Positions 10,881 through 22,062 of a stretch of 64,000 nucleotides of DNA are shown piece by piece. The first letter of the stretch is position 1; each line of letters starts with the position of its first letter. The stretch comes from Tulasnella sp. 424. Its lineage: Eukaryota > Basidiomycota > Agaricomycetes > Cantharellales > Tulasnellaceae. Location: positions 62,001 through 126,000 of the forward strand of contig WSUB01000049.1 in the NCBI GenBank assembly GCA_019633425.1. The letters run 5' to 3'. The position numbers and the translations under genes were made by a program. Under the pieces are notes generated by a model. The model did not search any database and was not told the origin of the DNA. It worked only from the letters and a program-made list of their open reading frames with translations.

Positions 10881-11696
10881 TATATACTCGGTATCATTCT
10901 ACGTATTGAACATCTATACAATCCTTAATATATCTTGCAGACCCCATATGCACTTCGCCTCGCATGGAACCGGTCGAACTGCATTCCGGTGGTGAAAGGC
11001 TCTTTCCCTCTATGATCCGCTATATATTCTAACTCGCTTCGAAACTAGCTTCCAGGGGCCGGGCTCATCGTCTCCTTGTTCCAAAGAAGCAAAAGTGAGA
11101 ATGGATCACGAGAAGAAATATCAAACCGGTTCCCCGAACGCTACATGGCCCACACCACATGCACGGGGGAAAAACTGGTGCAATGCTGAGTATTATTCAA
11201 CTGGTAAACTTGGCAAAGTTTTTCGAATAAAACGATTAATAGCCACGAGCGGCAACAACCTGCTTGGAGGTTGGCAGCTCAGAATAGCAAGGCTCTTCAT
11301 GACGAGGAAAGCGGCGTCAAAACGAATGATGACGAAAGGGTCCGGCGTTCATCCAGCAGCCCAATCTCGAGACCATTGATGAAAGCACGTTTCAAATAAT
11401 AACTGAGCTCCAGACGCATCCTTGGAGACGGTCCTGAAACGCGCTCAAGCTTGGTCTGGGACTCCTTCTCCGTTAACCCCGATCAGCTTGTGAGGAGGTC
11501 GGTCCTATAACCTTCCATATTCCACTTTGCACATTGAACAATTAGGTGGCAGGTATGTGCGACACGGAGTTTGATTGTACAAAAAGTGATTCTGGGCACC
11601 AATTAGAATATCAGAAAACTACTACATGGAGCATAGAAGATGGAGATCATATATAGGACATAAACATTCCTTGTCAGCCTAGCCTGGGAGCTGCGT
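10881..11696. other. no gene seen
   Basis: Unique sequence. The right end is the 3' flank of the minus-strand gene ending at 11697. Nothing else was recognised. Confidence 0.4.
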
Positions 11697-13350
11697 TCAC
11701 CCTGAACCTCTGTGAACGAGCACCAGACCGAGCTGCAGGGATACAACAGCGTACATAGTCAGTGCTCGCGGGAGGGCGAACGTGATTGACAGGGGCCGGA
11801 GGCCGTGCTTGAAGTCCTCAACCCTGCTGATCCAAGCGCTCTGAAAAGAAGTGCAGACCCGGTTTAAATCTCGTATATTCCCTCTCGACCAACTGACTCA
11901 CAATCCCTGGAGCTGTTGAGAGCCTGTCTTCAGCGTGCGTCTGCAGGAGGTACAAAGAAGCAAGCATTGCAGCTGCCGCCAGCCACGCAGCCACGAACAC
12001 AGCCGTGCATGTCTTGCTAGAAGCGATAAGGACTATGGAAGCCCTGTGATCCGGGAGGAGTTGATGAGTTTCTCTCAATCACTTGATATGTAACAGAAAG
12101 CGGTGACTTACATCCAAATTGCCAAGGGCTGAAGCAAGTTCCTTTATTAGTCCAGTTGTTTGGTTTCGATCACCGAGGAGGGAATCCATGACTTACGAAG
12201 TAGGTCATCTGCATCCACTCTCTCCTCATGTCGCCTAAAAACGTCTCCCAATGACGTTGGTACATGACACGTCCGTTCCATAGCTCGGTCATCCTTCGGA
12301 ACAAGTGCCGAGAATAGCCTAATGCTACAGCCTCTCCGAGGGCGAGGGGAAGGCTCCAAGTAACCTGTTGGCTGAGGGAGCCTTCAAGCCCTTGGAAACG
12401 GTCTAACCGGGCGTTTTGAGTACCATATCCGTGGATGTGTCTGGCACGAGCTGCGTATTAAAGTTTGCGTCGTAAGATATGGATTCGGTCGGCGTGAAGA
12501 GAAAGTTTCGTACAGATTGCTGCCCAGAGACGTGCTGATGGCAGTAGTCAGCGACTTTTTGTGTTGAACAAGTTCCACGGTCATCACGCACCAATACAAC
12601 TCGTTCTCGCAGCCAGAGTATTTTTGGAGGAGATTGCTGGTTGAATTCTGTCAGTCTTAAGTGCGTAAAGCAGACTAGGTGCATTGGGGCGCACATTGGA
12701 AGCCTTCGAGAATGATCAGGAACTGGCGGCATTCCTCAGCACTCCAAGGGAATGTGGATCCAGGGGCCGTCATGTCATCTGAAAGGACAATATTCAAGTT
12801 CATTTTTGGCCTTGCTTGCGGGATCGTCGGAGAATATGAATACGCACCGATACAGCCGTATCGTAACGTTGCAATCAGTTCTTCTTCGGCTTGGCCATCC
12901 ACATCGCGTTGACCGGGATAATAGTCAATGTGGACCCAATATTCAGAAGCCATAGCCCCACCTAATATACCGGAATCCGTTAGTAACTAGGCTGCTTGGA
13001 ATCGGCCCAATCACGTACGAAGATCGACGTTGGATTCGAAAGGTCCAAGTCCCAAACGGCGTACATCCACTTCTTCAGGCCAATATATTACTCTTTCGTC
13101 GTGATTGACGAGGTAATATCCCACTTCCAAAGGACTAGCCTGCTGAGAGCTGAGCCAAAGCTCCGACGATGCGGGTAGCCTTGTCGTCCTTCCAAGCAGT
13201 CGGACAACCTGCTTATAAGCTCCATCGAGTGTCCGGCTCCAGGGAGGGTGTCCTGGATCCGAGGCGGTGATAACTCGCCTGGATTGGTCAACATAGTAGA
13301 TATCTCCCTCCGGGTGGACAAACTCCCTGAATCCGTTAAGCTGTGTTTGT
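11697..13350 (-). CDS. WW-like domain protein with C-terminal membrane segments (agaricomycete family), 5' end not found
   Basis: Reconstructed on the minus strand. Exons: 13350-13019, 12961-12695, 12450-12197, 12128-12112, 12043-11902, 11840-11697. All junctions are GT-AG and the frame is open through about 385 residues to a TGA. The N-terminus holds a WW-like stretch, FREFVHPEGDIYYVDQSRR, then GYYLVNHDERVIYWPEEVDV. Next is EYWVHIDYYPGQ, then STFPWSAEECRQFLIIL, then ARLDRFQGLEGSLS. The C-terminal third is hydrophobic (TAVFVAAWLAAAAMLASLYLL, then an amphipathic final helix). I recognise this layout as an uncharacterised family common in agaricomycetes; its function is unknown. The 245-bp intron between 12695 and 12450 is long for this genome and is the weakest join. 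The exon with the start codon, upstream of 13350, was not found. Confidence 0.68.
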
Positions 13351-14184
13351 CTATATTAAACCGTGTTGCAATAAGATACTGTCAATTAGGTTGCAGGATT
13401 GTGCAAATCACGAACTTTTGGTCTGATCGTTCAGTTCCAAGGAATGCTTTGGATGAAATAGAAAGCGATAGCGGTCGCGAGCTGGCGTCCGGACATTCAT
13501 TATTCAACAAGGATTACAGATTTTTCTGTAATAAGGCACTTACCTGGTGATGTTGCGGTCGTAACGAGGATTCAATGATGGGAGTACAGGAACCAGTTTG
13601 AGTTGTCCAACTGAGGGCGTGCGAAACGACAAGCGAAATCGTATGAGTCAGCGCCTTCAATGTGATAGAAGGATCTCGTTTTACCCTGTGGAACAGTACC
13701 AGTAGCTTCCATGACTGTAAAAGCAGGGACAAGGGAATATGGTGACGTAGTGAGAAGAATAAAGTTTCACCGCACAGCGGACAGGTCAAGGATTGGGATG
13801 TGGCGCAGCATGGGGTTCGATCACTTTGCCGCTCTTTTAAGGAAGACAAAGGCGGTGCACTGCCTCGCCGACGCGCGACGCGAGCCGTATTTCCTCTCGG
13901 CGTTAGAGTTGAGGAGCTGTTTCGAAAATTCTTCTCGAGGCCAAATGTTTCAGAGGTCGGGAGGGAGATCTAGACCGCGTAGTCTCAGGGATCAGAGGGT
14001 CCTTAAATCAATTTCTATGTAGAATCCGAAAGCATCCGAGCTCTGGATGTGTCGCTATGCTTTCACCCGTTTGACAGCGCTGTGGAACGTAGGGTAGTTT
14101 GTCGACAGGATTGGCACCCCAATTCTTCTTATCAGTAGTCCTCACTATACTCTCGTTGCTGATATGGAGGGTAACTCTCTTGAA
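13351..14184. other. no gene seen, possible 5' exon of the minus-strand gene
   Basis: The first exon of the minus-strand gene should lie here, but no convincing start was found. Two open frames on opposite strands (13514-13849 minus, 13711-14022 plus) overlap and show no domain. Confidence 0.35.
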
Positions 14185-14463
14185 ACTCCTTCGGAGAAAC
14201 CCCTAGAAATCCTTCCGATCGGGCGTGCCGGCTTTGTCAGCGACTTCCAACGGGGGACGCGACATCGGTCACATCACATGTTGCCCTCGCCAAGGGTGTC
14301 AGTCAGATCCTCATCTCCGCTGACGGCGGGGATAGCGGGGTCGTGTCGCATGAGGTGAGGTCCCTGGCGACAATGGTGCATATTCTGTGATGCGCCTGTC
14401 GGAAGTCGCTGACAAAGGTAGCACGCCCGATTGGAAGGAGTTTCTTCGAAGGAGGTTTCTCGA
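14185..14463. repeat. inverted repeat, about 60-bp arms and 145-bp spacer
   Basis: The left arm (about 14195-14251) contains ATCGGGCGTGCCGG and TTTGTCAGCGACTTCC. The right arm (about 14399-14460) is its near-perfect reverse complement, with TTGGAAGGAGTTTC at its outer end. No target-site duplication or terminal motif tying it to a known transposon was seen. Confidence 0.65.
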
Positions 14464-14929
14464 TAGGATTCAAAGAAATGACCCCTGTCCGCGCGTAAGA
14501 TTTTCTCGTTATGGATGAGCCTAGCCCATTGGCATAGCAAAACTCTCATCGACCTCATTCCCGAAACCTACACTTTACTCCAAAGTAGGCTGGATCGAGT
14601 CCTTGACAATAGGAGTCGTGAGCACTAACCTCTCGTGTCCGGCACAGGAACGAGCAGATTGACGACGGACACGACCAGCGTCGCATCGTGACGCAAATAA
14701 AACGTCCGATGTCGGTCTATTTAGAGTGTATGAGGCGGGTGGAGGCTTTCATAAGCGGACGTGGGACATGGTGCCTGGTATCAGGAACGGTGCGCCATTT
14801 TGACCGACAGAACCTCCCGTCGACGACTGAGTCGGGGAATTTCGGCGTAGAGTCTATCTAATATGGGTACAGCCACGCCTTCGCGCGGGGATCCCAGAAC
14901 CAGTTCAGCATGACTTGCGGAAACAAGCT

Positions 14930-16020
14930 TGATACTGTACTATGTCCCAACCACATCCGGTCCGGTCAGTTTTTGAGGTGTCCCCCGGTCCCGTCACTTG
15001 CAAGCTTTCATCTCAGGGCCTTCAACTCCGCAGGGTCTTATCCCCCAACCTGGTTGATGTTGTTAATGTCTCAGCTGGAAAGCTGCTGGATGTCCTTCGG
15101 AACTCGCCATACCTGGAAAGTTTGGAGCTCGGACGAAGTCCGGTCGCATGTTCCTCACACACACCATCGACATTCACCTCCCTCATCTTACAACGCTCCA
15201 TCTCATGCCAATCCCTGTCACCGACCTATCCCTATCAACAATAAATGCACCTAATTGCTCCGAACTCGTCATCAACTCGGATTTCGCTGCTCCTGGACCC
15301 TGACGTCGTGAAGGGCTGTCACTTAACTGCAAGCAGCATCGACCACTTCACCCCTGTCCTGCGGGCTCTCTTGAACCGTGGTTGAAACAAAGATATCAGT
15401 ATAAATAACTTCAACGCTGAAAGCAAGCAATTCCTTTTGCGATTTCACAACAGTGACGATCTTACCTCCCGTGCGATTCTTCGGGTGGACTTCAGACTAA
15501 ATTCAGCTCTGCAGATTGCAGAGACGGTGCGCTGGATGGGCGATTACCTTTGACAAGACCTGCCGAAGATCTCCATTCGCCTCCGCATATGAGTTCGAGG
15601 ACGTTCACATAATGAACCTCCTCGATTACTACACGACCATTACCCATCTCGGCTTCGAGCACCCTCCTTACCTGACCCCGCGATGTCCGACTATATGCTT
15701 GTTCACATGGCTCAACCTACTCAGTGGCACTGGCCTCTCCCAAATCTGGGAGTTTTGGTCTACGACGAAGCGGGCCGCGCAAATCTCGAGATGAAGCGAA
15801 GCTGGACATGCTCCGACGCCGATACATATCGAGCTCCGAGGGGACAGACAATGAACAGATCCGTCCTCGGCCCATCAAACAAGTGCGGGCAGGATGGGAT
15901 CATTGGGAACGCAATTATATACTCCAGGAAGTCCGGAGGATCTTGCCAGAGGTTGAGACTTCTCTGCTCAGGGATTGCAATGATTTTTGGGGAGGCCGCA
16001 CCAGCTCAAATTATATCTAG
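14930..16020 (+). pseudogene. F-box/leucine-rich-repeat protein gene, broken
   Basis: Fragments in three frames follow the layout of agaricomycete F-box/LRR proteins. The order is KLLDVLRNSPYLESLELG, then IDIHLPHLTTLHLMPIPVT and INAPNCSELVI, then a stop. Next is a shift to SIDHFTPVLRALLNRG with a TGA, then NAESKQFLLRFHNS and RLNSALQIAETVRWMGDYL followed by TGA. After another shift come EFEDVHIMNLLDYYTTITHLG and LPNLGVLVYDE. The end reads LRRRYISSSEGTDNEQIRPRP. Such proteins act as substrate adaptors of SCF ubiquitin ligases. The N-terminal F-box itself was not found. At least three stops and three frame changes rule out an intact product. Confidence 0.72.
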
Positions 16021-17163
16021 TTGCTAATATACTCTGTAACAAGTCGCCCTGATTCAGAATCTATTACGCGTGTCTTCCTTCTATGGACCTTTCTAGAATG
16101 GCAGATGTCAACACGTCTCGCTCTGTAATATTATTCCTTTCCCTAACGAAGGAGGTAGCAATGAGTCACGACGTTGGCCAGGAAAGGTTGGCACAGGCGA
16201 TGACGCCGATGCTGATACCAGATTCATTATGCGCGAGCAGACTGCCGAAGGATGTCAAAGGGTCGAGGCCCCGAGCACCTTGGTTACAACCAGCAACTAC
16301 CGGAAAAAAGAGGAAAACAAGTTGGTAAAAGTAAGTGGGAGGGGAGCATTGCACCTCATATTGAAAATAAAAGCATCCAAGTCTCAAATCTGTGAGAAGT
16401 CGACAGTCACTGGGGATGGTCATCTCTGGTGAGAGGATGACATGTCGGTTGAACCAGAAAACAGGCCTCCAAACATCTTCCAGCTATATCGTACTGCACA
16501 CCCCCCTCCGGCAAATCCTACTCGACCTCCGCAGACAGGCTATGGAGACCCAAGCCACAGCAAGTTCGAAGACACAGTAGGGCGGTATCAAGTTTAAGAG
16601 TGACCTGCCGGGACGAAAATTTCGCGGAATGACGATTTTAGGACGTGTAGATCGTTCGGAGATTACGTGCATGCAAATTTCAGATTATAATAGAGTAAGG
16701 AAGAGTCGAGTAGAAAGGAAAGCATGGAGTGCATCTGTAGGGGGAGTTGGTCCTCCCGCATGGACCGGTGACGGCGGACGGGAATCACAGCTGCTGCAGC
16801 GGAAGTTTTGACCGCAACTCGTGTTATGGCGGCATTGGGTGACCTCGCTCCACTTGCGCGCGGCCGAAGGAGAGAGAGTTAATGGTGATGTTAAGGGGGA
16901 AACCGTCGGGTTAGTGGTGGTGCCGGTTCGAGGGGAACGCGAACTGGAGAAGCGGAAGCGGAAGCGGACATAGGGTGATGAAGCCGATGGGCGCTTCGCG
17001 ACACTTTTATTCCTGCTGGTAAGACCCATCACCCTGACATAACGGGTTCTGGGAACACCTGTATACGCAACGCTTGAACTCTCAAGCGAGAGCAAACATG
17101 GATCAACAAAAGTTGTGCCAATAAGTGCCGTTTTATTCTGGTCTGGCTCATGATTATGTCTGA
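16021..17163. other. mostly unique, no supported gene
   Basis: A 51-codon Pro-rich frame at 16442-16597 (RPPNIFQLYRTAHPPPAN) looks faintly coding but has no homologue known to me. The right end (17060-17160) matches 23215-23310 and 23540-23570 (CGCAACGCTTGAA, GAGCAAACATGGATCAACAA). It is therefore already part of the duplicated array. Confidence 0.4.
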
Positions 17164-17590
17164 GTGAGCAAGCCCTGCCCAGTAGCTACTCAACAGCGTC
17201 TCTCATCTAGGAACGGCTGGGCCGACGGTTCTCCATCTCAGCTGCAACAAACGCCCACCGCCTGTCCCTCTCGATCCACACCAGTCAGCCACTCCCGCAA
17301 GTCTAGGGTTATATCACCAGCAGCCTCCGTCAAAGATGGCGTGACACTCCCAAGGGGCATCGCCCCCTCTTCCTCCTCTCATAGACCTTGTGAGTGCCAG
17401 AGTCCATGCGTTTCATGCATTTCGTATCTGACTGACCGTTCCACATCCGACAAAAATCCCCCTTCCCCGTCCTCTCCGTTCCCCGTCTCTCTTTGACATC
17501 TGCAGCTAGCATCAACTTTGGGACTATCTATACAGACGGTTGTTCAGTACCTTCAGTGGCAGCAAGGACTGCCACAGCAAGCAGCGCCGC
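17164..17590 (+). pseudogene. eIF4G-like 5' fragment (17 kb)
   Basis: The first two exon beginnings of the eIF4G paralogues are recognisable. One is the block starting GTGAGCAAGCCCTGCCCAGT, equivalent to the ATG-initiated MSKPSSVATQ of the 53.5-kb copy but with GTG. The other, after TCTGCAG at 17505, is a counterpart of INFGTIDVNG with substitutions. Similarity stops near 17590, where a CBM1 upstream region begins. No MIF4G or eIF4E-binding part follows. Confidence 0.7.
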
Positions 17591-18065
17591 CTGCTGTAAA
17601 CGCGCATCCGTCCCTATCGTTTGCATCACCAGCTGCTTCCTTCCCAAGCCCAACGAACCCCAAACGGCAAAAGGCAATGGCGTCCCATGAAAACGCCGTG
17701 GTTACCTCCCCAAACCCCCCGTCGACCTTCTTCTCTCTCTCATCTTTCCTTGGGACGACAACAGCGAGGACCTTCGGAAGGCACGATTGGCTACATTCCC
17801 GGTTCAAGAAGGTCTGAACGTCCCGAAGATCTCACCGAGGTTTCTCGAAAGCAAAGGCACAGCAATGCTTCCGAGATCGAAAAGACGCAACAGAAGAATG
17901 TGTTAAGCGTGACGGATGGAGGTTAGAACTGCCGACCTCCCCCTCCAATGCGGGCGCCGGGCTTGTCTAGTTAGGCGGCAGATCTATCTAATTCGCCGAA
18001 AGTTAAGATACCAAATCTCTATTGAGTTGCTATATGGGCGCGGCTTCGTGTAGTCCTATTACATC

Positions 18066-18109
18066 CCCTTCCCTGCAGTATTCTGGGAAGGGAATGCAAC
18101 AGTATAAAA
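18066..18109 (+). promoter_or_regulatory. inverted repeat and TATA box of CBM1 gene a
   Basis: CCCTTCCC (18066-18073) and GGGAAGGG (18085-18092) form a perfect 8-bp inverted repeat with an 11-bp spacer. A TATAAAA follows at 18103, 71 bp before the ATG. The same arrangement occurs before CBM1 copies b and c, so it may be a binding site for a dimeric regulator. Confidence 0.6.
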
Positions 18110-18173
18110 GGCCGGGTACAACGCTTTGGGAAACCCACAATTTCCCCTTACTGAACCTCATCTGCTACAAGTC

Positions 18174-18735
18174 ATGGTACAGATGAAGTCACTGGCCATT
18201 GCGGTTGTCGGTCTCTTGGCTGTTTCAGTTGATGCCACGCCGATCACGACTACATCGGACCCAAGTACTGCCACTACTACAACAATCACTACCTCCAGCA
18301 CGACGACGACCGCTACCACAACCATTCCCACCACCCGTACCCCGACGATTACTGGTCCTATAGAGCACCAAACTCATGTATGACGCTCCACGTTTGTTCT
18401 TTCGGGTATCACTAACCACATCTCTCCATCCCTTTAGTATGGACAATGCGGAGGGTGAGCTCTCCAGATTTGAGATTCTCAGGACTTCCACAATTACTGA
18501 TCCTTCTTATAGAGAAGGATGGATTGGTCTGACCACATGTTACCCGCCTTACACGTGCACGTATTTCAATAGTGGGTCGGCTTCTCGAGCTCTTAATGTT
18601 TCAAGTGGTCAGGAAACTAAAGTCTACCTTGGTAATATTCAGCTTGGTACTCGGAATGCCTATAGGTGGAGAGAGGGACTCCGACTGCTTTTCATATTGC
18701 GCTGTCTCGCACTCGGTCCAAATGAAACTCGTTGA
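18174..18735 (+). CDS. small secreted Thr-rich protein with CBM1 motif, copy a
   Basis: Exons 18174-18377, 18438-18454 (17 nt) and 18513-18735 give 147 residues. Residues 1-21 are a clear signal peptide (MKSLAIAVVGLLAVSV core). Residues 22-68 are a Thr/Ser/Pro-rich linker, a likely O-glycosylation zone. The fungal cellulose-binding motif YGQCGG / EGWIGLTTCYPPYTCTYFN follows, split by the tiny exon. A CBM1 needs four cysteines in two disulfides; only three are seen here (QCGG, TTC, YTC). The fourth probably lay on a further exon, as in the AA9 relic. The 70 residues after the motif have no recognised domain and may be read-through of an unspliced intron. ATG 18174 was chosen over upstream ATG 18126 because it starts the signal peptide and lies 71 bp after the TATA box. 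Confidence 0.7.
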
Positions 18736-19212
18736 TTTTATCGCCTGCCGTAAACGCGCATCCATCCCTATCGTTTGCATCACCAGCTGCTTCCTTCCCC
18801 AGCCCAACGAACCCCAAACGGCAAAAGGCAATGGCGTCCCATGAAAACGCCGTGGTTACCTCCCCAACTCCCCGTCAACCCTCTTCTCTCTCCCATTTTT
18901 CCTGGGACGACAACAGCGAGGACCTTCGGAAGGGACGATTGGCTGCATTCCCGGTTCAAGAAGGTCTGAATGCCCCGAACATCTCACCGAGGTTTCACGA
19001 AAGCAAAGGCGCAGCAATGCTTCCGAGATCGAAAAGACGCAACAGAAGAATGTGTTGTGCGCGATGGATGGAGGTTAGAACTGCCGACCTCCCCCTCTAA
19101 TGCGGGCGCCGGGCTTGTCTAGTTGGGCAGCAGATTATCCAATTCGCCGAAAGTTAAGATACCAAATCTCTATTGAGTTGCTGGGCGCGGCTTCGTGTAG
19201 TCCTATTACATC

Positions 19213-19255
19213 CCCTTCCCTGCAGTATGCTGGGAAGGGATGCAACAGTATAAAA
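19213..19255 (+). promoter_or_regulatory. inverted repeat and TATA box of CBM1 copy b
   Basis: CCCTTCCC (19213-19220) and GGGAAGGG (19232-19239), then TATAAAA at 19249, 71 bp before the ATG at 19320. This is the same geometry as copy a. Confidence 0.55.
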
Positions 19256-19319
19256 GGCCGGGTACAGCGCTTTGGGAAACCCACAATTTCCCCGTACTGA
19301 ACCTCATCTACTACAAGTC

Positions 19320-19755
19320 ATGGTACAGATGAAGTCACTGGCCATTGCGGTTGTCGGTCTCTTGGCTGCTTCAGTTGGTGCCACGCCGATCACGACTACA
19401 TCGGACCCAAGTACTACCACCACCACAACAATCACGACCTCCAGCACGACGACGACCACTACCACAAGCATTCCCACCCGTCCCCCGACGACTATTGGTC
19501 CTATAGAGCACCAAACTTAGGTATGACGCTCCACGTTCGTTCTTTCGGGTATCACTAACCACATCTCTCCGTACCTTTAGTATGGACAATGCGGAGGGTG
19601 AGCTCTCCGGATTTGAGATTTTCAGGACTTCCACAATTACTGATCCTTCTTATAGGGAAGGATGGATTGGTCCGACGACATGTTACCCGCCTTACACGTG
19701 CACGTATCACAGTGGTGGGTCGGCCTCTCGAGCTCTCAATGTTTCAGGAAACTAA
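19320..19755 (+). pseudogene. CBM1 secreted protein copy b, nonsense before the CBM1 exon
   Basis: Promoter, signal peptide and Thr-rich linker match copy a. The last codon of exon 1, before the GTATGACG donor, is TAG (CAT in copy a, CTG in copy c). Translation therefore stops at 19518-19520 before the binding module. The CBM1 exons are still present (YGQCGG, then EGWIGPTTCYPPYTCTYHSG), and an in-frame TAA follows soon after because of a deletion in ..NVS.GN. A truncated Thr-rich secreted peptide of 66 residues could still be made. Confidence 0.75.
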
Positions 19756-19904
19756 AGTCTGCCTTGATAATATTCAGTTTGGTACTCGCAATGCCTATAG
19801 GTGGAGAGAGGGACTTTGACTGCTTTTCATATTGCGCTGTCTCGCACTCAGTTCCAAAATGAAACCCGTTGATTTTATCGAAAAATCTGCTGAGCAATCA
19901 ATAT

Positions 19905-20090
19905 ATGTGAACCATTATCGATTGTTTACTAAATTTCAGCGGGGCTTTCATACTCACGTGGCATACTTGAATACGACAGAGAGCAGTTCGATTCCAATAT
20001 TTCAAGGTGGTTACTGCCGCTGCTACCACAAGTCGTAGCCCCGGGCCCGTTTTCCTTCACCGCCCCTCAGTCTCGGGTCTACCGAACCTT
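19905..20090. repeat. CBM1 3' tail after copy b
   Basis: Contains AAATTTCAGCGGGGCTTTCAT and GAATACGACAGAGAGCAGTTCG. It is homologous to 7845-8060, 24960-25140, 38890-39155 and 44150-44450. In the AA9 relic this is the last CBM1 exon. Here the cysteine codon TGT is changed to AGT. Confidence 0.65.
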
Positions 20091-20444
20091 TTATTGCTTC
20101 TGTTGACCTTCCATCAAGGATTTGAGGGAGAATCATGCATTGGGATTTGCTGGACGATCCGTTTTATTTTAATCGTTGCCGCGACTCACTGATGACGCCG
20201 GCGCGGGCAAGTAAAGGGCAATGTCGGAAAGTAGCGCCTGTTTTGTTGGTAATGATGAGGTTGGCAATGCGTCATGGTCTTGGCTTTGGGCATCAGCTTT
20301 GAAGATGACGGAGGTGAGCAAGCTGTGACGGGATAAGGCGAGCGCGAGAGGTTCGAATCCTGGTCTCTCTATTTCCCCCCGACCTCGTCGCAATCGCTAG
20401 CCAGCCCACCAACACTATTCGTTGCCATTCTCGTTACCTTTATC
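20091..20444. repeat. 5' flank and leader of family X copy B
   Basis: Same blocks as before the other X copies, including the T-arm-like GGTTCGAATCC at 20350-20360. The distal flank module found before copies A, C and F is absent here. Confidence 0.6.
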
Positions 20445-22062
20445 ATGAGATTTATCGCCATCCTCGTTCTTGTTCTTGCCTACGGGCCAGCCATTTTTGA
20501 CCTCGCCGTCACCGGTCGAGCGGGTATGGATACGCTGCCTCCCTTCGTTCCCCGACCCTCTCTGATTTTCCCCTCTTACAGTCAATCGACCCACTCAAAC
20601 GTCCACTACCAACTGGGCCTTGGCCCAGTTCTACACGTTACACACGGGCAAGCCGAGCCTTGCAATTCTCCCAACCGGATTGGGGGGTGCAGTGTTAACG
20701 GGGTCGGACCATGGCCACAACAATCAGGGTAAACTTCGCTTCGTTTCCTTTTCCGGTGCAGCTTCCTCGATCGTCGTTTCTCGCTCTCTCCCGGCCATCA
20801 CCGCTGACTTTCTGCGTGCTCTCGATCGAAAGATTTCAATGTTGACTCGACCATTTCAATCTGGACTATATATCTCCTCACCACCCGCCGGGCTCTCGCC
20901 AACATCGGCACCTTCGGCAGCAACTTCAACCGTCGTCGACTTGATCGGCAATGGCGCTACATCCGTGGCTGGTGGCAATCCAACTCCGGAAGGGTTATCG
21001 ACGAGGGCCTCGTTGTCTACATCTACTCTCTTGTGTTGCTTACGGGGATGTTGACCATCTGGAGGAAACGAGCTACCGAAGACCTTGGTAGATTCATTGG
21101 TCGACAACTTCTGCCAGTGGGTGTCCCGGCCACGTGTACTGGATATGTCACCGTCTCTGAGGAGCTTCACTCAGGACAAGAGGTAAATTATTTTGCTTGG
21201 CTCTCCTGGCACCCGAGCTCACTGAATACCTTGTCGGATTGTTTCTCCAGCAGGTTCCAGGAGCACCGACCGCGTCTAGCGAGATTATCAGCGTCTCGAA
21301 TGCGCATAACTCGGGCCCAAAGGTATAATACTCTCTTGACCTTTTGTGCGAAATGGCTGACTCATTGTTTCTCATTAGGGCCCAAACTCTCGACGGATCA
21401 TAGTCATTACCCTTTTGGTTTTTCTGGGCGGGTTTGTGATCATCCACTACGAGGCGGTCAATGACCGTGTCTTCTGGACCGTCACCATCATTCTCAGCCC
21501 CGGACCAAGCGGTTCCTCGGCCGTTTCCCGACGTGTGGACAAAATCTATCGGGTAGTCCCTAGGCGCACCGTCACCCTCCCTACTCGTGGCTTGATCGAG
21601 GCTGGCCCCTCAGTCGTTCGTCGGGGAGGGGAACCACTACCCTCACACGAACAGGTCGCCCAACCAAACGTCTCCCCGAGGCGACGGCCAGGATCTACCT
21701 CTTCTTCATTCACCACCATCCACTCTCTAGAAGGGGTCCTCGTCATGGCTTCTTCATTCATCGGCGAGGGCCTTCACTGGTCTATCCAATTCTACCCCTT
21801 CCAACACTACCACATCTCCGATCGTACCGACAACGACCACGACAAAGAGGAGTTGTATGAGGAGGAGGTAGACGCGCAGGTCAATGAGGAGATAGACGCG
21901 CAGGTCAATGAGGAGGAGGTAGACGGGCAAGTCAATGCGGAGGAAGTAGAAGTATCCCGCAAGAGGAAGAGGCCTCATCGTGGAGGCAAGAAATCTCGTA
22001 CGAGGAAACAGAAACACGAGATGAACAAAGAGGAAGAGGCTGACCCCAACAGAGAAGATTGA
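20445..22062 (+). CDS. family X orphan membrane protein, copy B
   Basis: Inferred exons 20445-20523, 20582-20728, 20845-21182, 21251-21322 and 21379-22062 give 439 residues with all phases consistent. Residues 1-23 form a hydrophobic leader. The middle holds RRALANIG and QWRYIRGWWQSNSGRVID, then a hydrophobic segment YSLVLLTGMLTIW. Exon 5 opens with a second strong membrane segment (VITLLVFLGGFVIIHY) followed by NDRVFWTVTIIL and IYRVVPRRTVTLPTRGLIEAG. The C-terminus has acidic 9-residue repeats (EEEVDGQVN type) and a basic end, SRKRKRPHRGGKKSRTRK. No family was recognised. Anomaly: the acceptor of intron 2 reads TG instead of AG (20843-20844), so splicing may be impaired. Copy B lacks the 50-residue module present in C, D and F. 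Confidence 0.6.

Larger units (their letters stand above)
17590..18750. repeat. tandem duplication unit 1 (CBM1 gene plus upstream region)
   Basis: The segment from CTG(T/C)CGTAAACGCGCATCC onward is repeated at about 18750-19900 with a period near 1160 bp and very high identity. Each unit carries about 570 bp upstream plus one CBM1 gene. A third, more diverged upstream region lies at 23810-24387. Confidence 0.8.

Noticed and set aside
16442..16597. 51-codon Pro-rich small gene
   Set aside because: The composition is suggestive, but there is no signal peptide, intron signal or known homologue. It is mentioned only within the intergenic entry.
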